This document shows positions 61,404 to 64,000 of a stretch of DNA of 64,000 nt, piece after piece (within the stretch, counting starts at the first letter, position 1; every line of letters begins with the position of its first letter). The notes beneath the pieces are model-generated. The model did not search any database. It saw only the letters and a program-made list of their open reading frames with translations, and was not told where the DNA came from. The stretch is from Tetragonia tetragonoides (Eukaryota > Streptophyta > Magnoliopsida > Caryophyllales > Aizoaceae), in assembly GCA_038025085.1 (NCBI GenBank), contig CM076146.1:14811001-14875000 (forward strand), written 5' to 3'. The position numbers and the translations under genes were made by a program.

Positions 61404-62666
61404 TGTAAGGACCCGGGATTTTCGACCAATCCTTTTTATATGAGTAATGGTTTCCATGGAGTGCGTCCTTATAGAAAATTTGTAAGTTGGGGGTTTAGAT
61501 AAGTTCAAGAGACCATCGACTTAGAAAGGATTTTGTAAAGACATGAATTGACTAAAAACCATGAAAGAGGTCACAAATCTGCTATCGACGTTTTATCGAA
61601 GGGACAACCCAATAGCGCGAAAAGTGAACTAATCATGTTTTTAGAAAGACACCCGCTCATATAGAACATATGAGTACCCAAAAATAATAGGTTCGGGGGG
61701 AAGGTACGAGGTGGGAAGGTGTTAGGCACCTAACTCGCCCGTTTATGACGGCCTCTACTAACTCAAGTTTGTTTAATAATTTAAAGACATAATTCCCATG
61801 CGAAACCGGATTAACAACCTAGGCTTAGACTATTAATTGGTTCATCACAAGCATCACAACATTTACTATTAACCCTTATTTAGACATGCATTCGGTTTGA
61901 CAAGTTGAGCAGCACAACGATTATACAGACAATATTTAGGAAGCAATAAAACGCTATCTTAGCATGCTATCTACATTACGACTACTAGAAAATAAACAGT
62001 TAAGCAGTTAATTTAATTTGAGCCCTCAGGAATTTGTACATGAACTGTAGGCTATATTTGACAAAAATAGTAAAAATAGATCTCAAGTTTGGAAGAAAGA
62101 GGGGGAAGCTCAGAGTTAATACTACTGAGAATAGAGGTTGTCAACTGTAGACTGTGTGTTTTGAACTGAGGGTGGAGGGTCGTATTTAAAGGCGCAGGAA
62201 GTAGGGTTGGACGGCTGAAAAGGAGCCGAAATTTGGATTTGGGCCGAAAAAAGAGTCGGGCCAGAAGCAGGTCAGCGCCGCTAGCGGCCTGGTCAGGTTC
62301 GCTGACGGCTGTCAGCAGCCAGCTGGATGTCGTCATAATGACGTCATCCAGTTCGTTTTTATTTTCCGGAGGAATTTAAATGTTACGAAAAATGTGAAAA
62401 GACCGTTTTACCCTTGAACGGTAAAAGACTGTTTTACCCCTAAATTGCGACTTGGCGACCGGGAGTCGGAAAGAGGCATGAGATGTGTCATTAGAAAGCT
62501 CTTGAACGGGGCTTCTAAATGAAATGGAATGAAGGAGTGTTTGGAGGAAAAACCTGAGACCTTATCTTAACTATTAAAGCAAAAACAACAGTTCAAGTTT
62601 ATAAATCACTCCTTTCATCATCTGGCTTTTGCGGAGAAATCTGAAGTCGCTTTCTTGGCGTCTACA
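61404..62666 (-). repeat. Tat 5' LTR (element orientation)
   Basis: 1,263 bp. The TATA box is altered: plus strand GTATTTAAAGG at about 62182-62192 (element strand CCTTTAAATAC), where other copies have CCTATAAATAC. The GC-palindrome region is shorter than in other copies (62272-62312). Confidence 0.9.
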
Positions 62667-62917
<251 letters not shown>

Positions 62918-62933
62918 CTAAACTGCTTCGTGT

Positions 62934-64000
62934 ATGGCAGGGAGGAAGACGAGAGCTGCCATTCGAGCTTTAGAGCTGGAAATGGCAAAAATTAAGGATA
63001 CACAATTGATTGAAAACAGTTCTGAAAGACCTAATCCACAAATTGTTGCTCGAAATTTAAATGATGAGCTTAATTTGTTCTCAAATGTTGACTTGTGAAA
63101 GGAGATACTTCCGAATGTAACAGCGAGCAATGTTGAGGCAGCTCGAGAGAAACTCAATCAATGGCTACAATTGCTGAACAATAATTCCAATGGAGGGCGA
63201 GCTAGCACACAAACTTGGGCTGAAGAAGTTGAGGAAGCTGAGGCTTCAATCAAAACGCCACCACCAGGTAAAATTGGCACAATTTGGGACAATTTTGATG
63301 TGTCTAAATTAAATAATGCTGGTTTTAAGCTGGAATTTGTTCAACCTGCTCAAGTTAATGGTGAAGCAGTGGGTCAAATTGTTAGAGAAGATATTTTGAC
63401 TGAAATTGCTTATTGGAGTACTGATGTTGTCTGTTATGTCATGGGTGCACGGCCTCCTGTTAATGTGTTTAGTGGCTTCTTGAGACAGAATTAGGGGAGT
63501 CATGGGATTAATAAGATTGCTATGCTGCGCAATGGAATTACGCTGGTTCGATTTGATAATTTAGAGGGGAGGGATAAGGTGCTAGAGGCAGGGATTTATC
63601 ACTTTGACAACAAGCCCCTTATTGTTCATCCTTGGTCAGAAGACCTTGATTTGTCTAAAGAGGAGGTCTCATCAGTGCCTATTTGGGTTCGTTTCCTGGG
63701 ATTAGATGTGAAATATTGGAGTGCACATGGTTTGAGCAAGCTGGGCAGCTTAATTGGTAACCCTATCATGGCTGATAAAAATACACAAAATAAGGTGGGG
63801 GTTAATTATGACAGACTGCTGATTGAAGTAGACATTGGAGATAAATTCCTTGATGTAATTCATTTTCAAAATGAAAAGGGGGTTATTATGGACCAAAGGG
63901 TCAAATATGAATGGAAACCAAATGAATGTGCTTTTTGCCATCAATTGGGACATGAGGAGCTTGATTGTAGGAAAAAATACAAAAGAGTGTGGGTGCCTAA
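62934..64000 (+). pseudogene. L1-type LINE ORF1 (DUF4283 and CCHC), runs off right edge
   Basis: ATG 62934 (MAGRKTRAAIRALELEM…). After a low-complexity N-terminus comes the DUF4283 RNA-binding-like domain: GKIGTIWDNFDVSKLNNAG, then VVCYVMGARPPVNVFSGFLRQ, NKIAMLRNGITLVRFDN, FDNKPLIVHPWSEDLDL, VPIWVRFLGL. A zinc knuckle CAFCHQLGHEELDC lies at about 63931-63972. Two in-frame stops: TGA at about 63096 (VDL*KE) and TAG 63492 (RQN*GSH), both at positions where Trp is expected. ORF1 would bind LINE RNA; ORF2 lies beyond the window. Confidence 0.8.

Larger units (their letters stand above)
48062..62666 (-). mobile_element. Tat-type Ty3/gypsy retrotransposon with antisense genes, RT-deficient
   Basis: 14,605 bp on the minus strand. 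LTRs TGTAAGGAC…TCTACA at both ends, 5-bp target duplication AATAG (48057-48061 and 62667-62671) inside a (TAA)n tract. In element order: 5' LTR (62666-61404), PBS, gag, protease remnant, zinc-knuckle region, integrase, two antisense gene cassettes, a 64-bp tandem repeat, PPT, 3' LTR. PBS, Gag and integrase sequence fit the Tat lineage, where extra ORFs, some antisense, are known. No reverse transcriptase or RNase H motif is found between protease and integrase, so it would be non-autonomous. Confidence 0.85.

Overview
This window is intergenic, repeat-packed DNA from a flowering plant. Evidence: Tekay-, Athila- and Tat-type Ty3/gypsy elements, a plant L1-type LINE, Stowaway- and Tourist-like MITEs, Helitron-like ends, and plant GT-AG introns. 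The mixture looks dicot-like, but I cannot name a species. I see no convincing host gene, tRNA or rRNA. Almost every coding stretch belongs to a mobile element and most carry lesions.

Layout. (1) 1-11.5 kb: Tat-type LTR pieces and Tekay-type LTRs, with a direct duplication of about 4.13 kb (1-2304 repeats 4131-6434). Two Tekay 3' ends lie tail to tail at 5164-10907, a long inverted repeat. (2) 11.5-17.6 kb: a mosaic of MITEs, a LINE ORF2 remnant, Helitron-like fragments and an (AT)n tract. (3) 17.65-62.92 kb: a tandem array of a roughly 1.5-kb unit, each with a (TAA)n microsatellite and a poly(T) junction. It was opened by four later arrivals: a Tekay element (20276-31173), a Helitron-like insert holding a MULE-like insert (34861-36450), an Athila element (37302-47521, TSD TTAGT) and a Tat element on the minus strand (48062-62666, TSD AATAG). 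(4) 62.93 kb to the end: LINE ORF1, running off the window.

Most notable content. The Tat element keeps both LTRs, PBS, PPT, gag, a protease remnant and integrase. It lacks a recognisable reverse transcriptase and RNase H. On its antisense strand it carries two gene-like cassettes. One is a multi-exon gene with a plant mobile domain and GT-AG introns, five of which fall exactly between codons. The other resembles DUF7745-type proteins. Their upstream regions share a GC-rich palindromic motif (20 bases identical for the first cassette) with the LTR promoter, and the second also shares an 11-base TATA-box string.

The Tekay element carries an extra ORF upstream of gag. A strong donor (AG/GTAAGT) and a strong acceptor just before gag would join this ORF to gag in frame, suggesting an unusual spliced ORF0-Gag fusion.

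Most premature stops fit C-to-T or G-to-A transitions, as expected for decay of methylated DNA. Coordinates of element ends are read by eye and are exact where TSDs or terminal TG/CA are cited, approximate otherwise.
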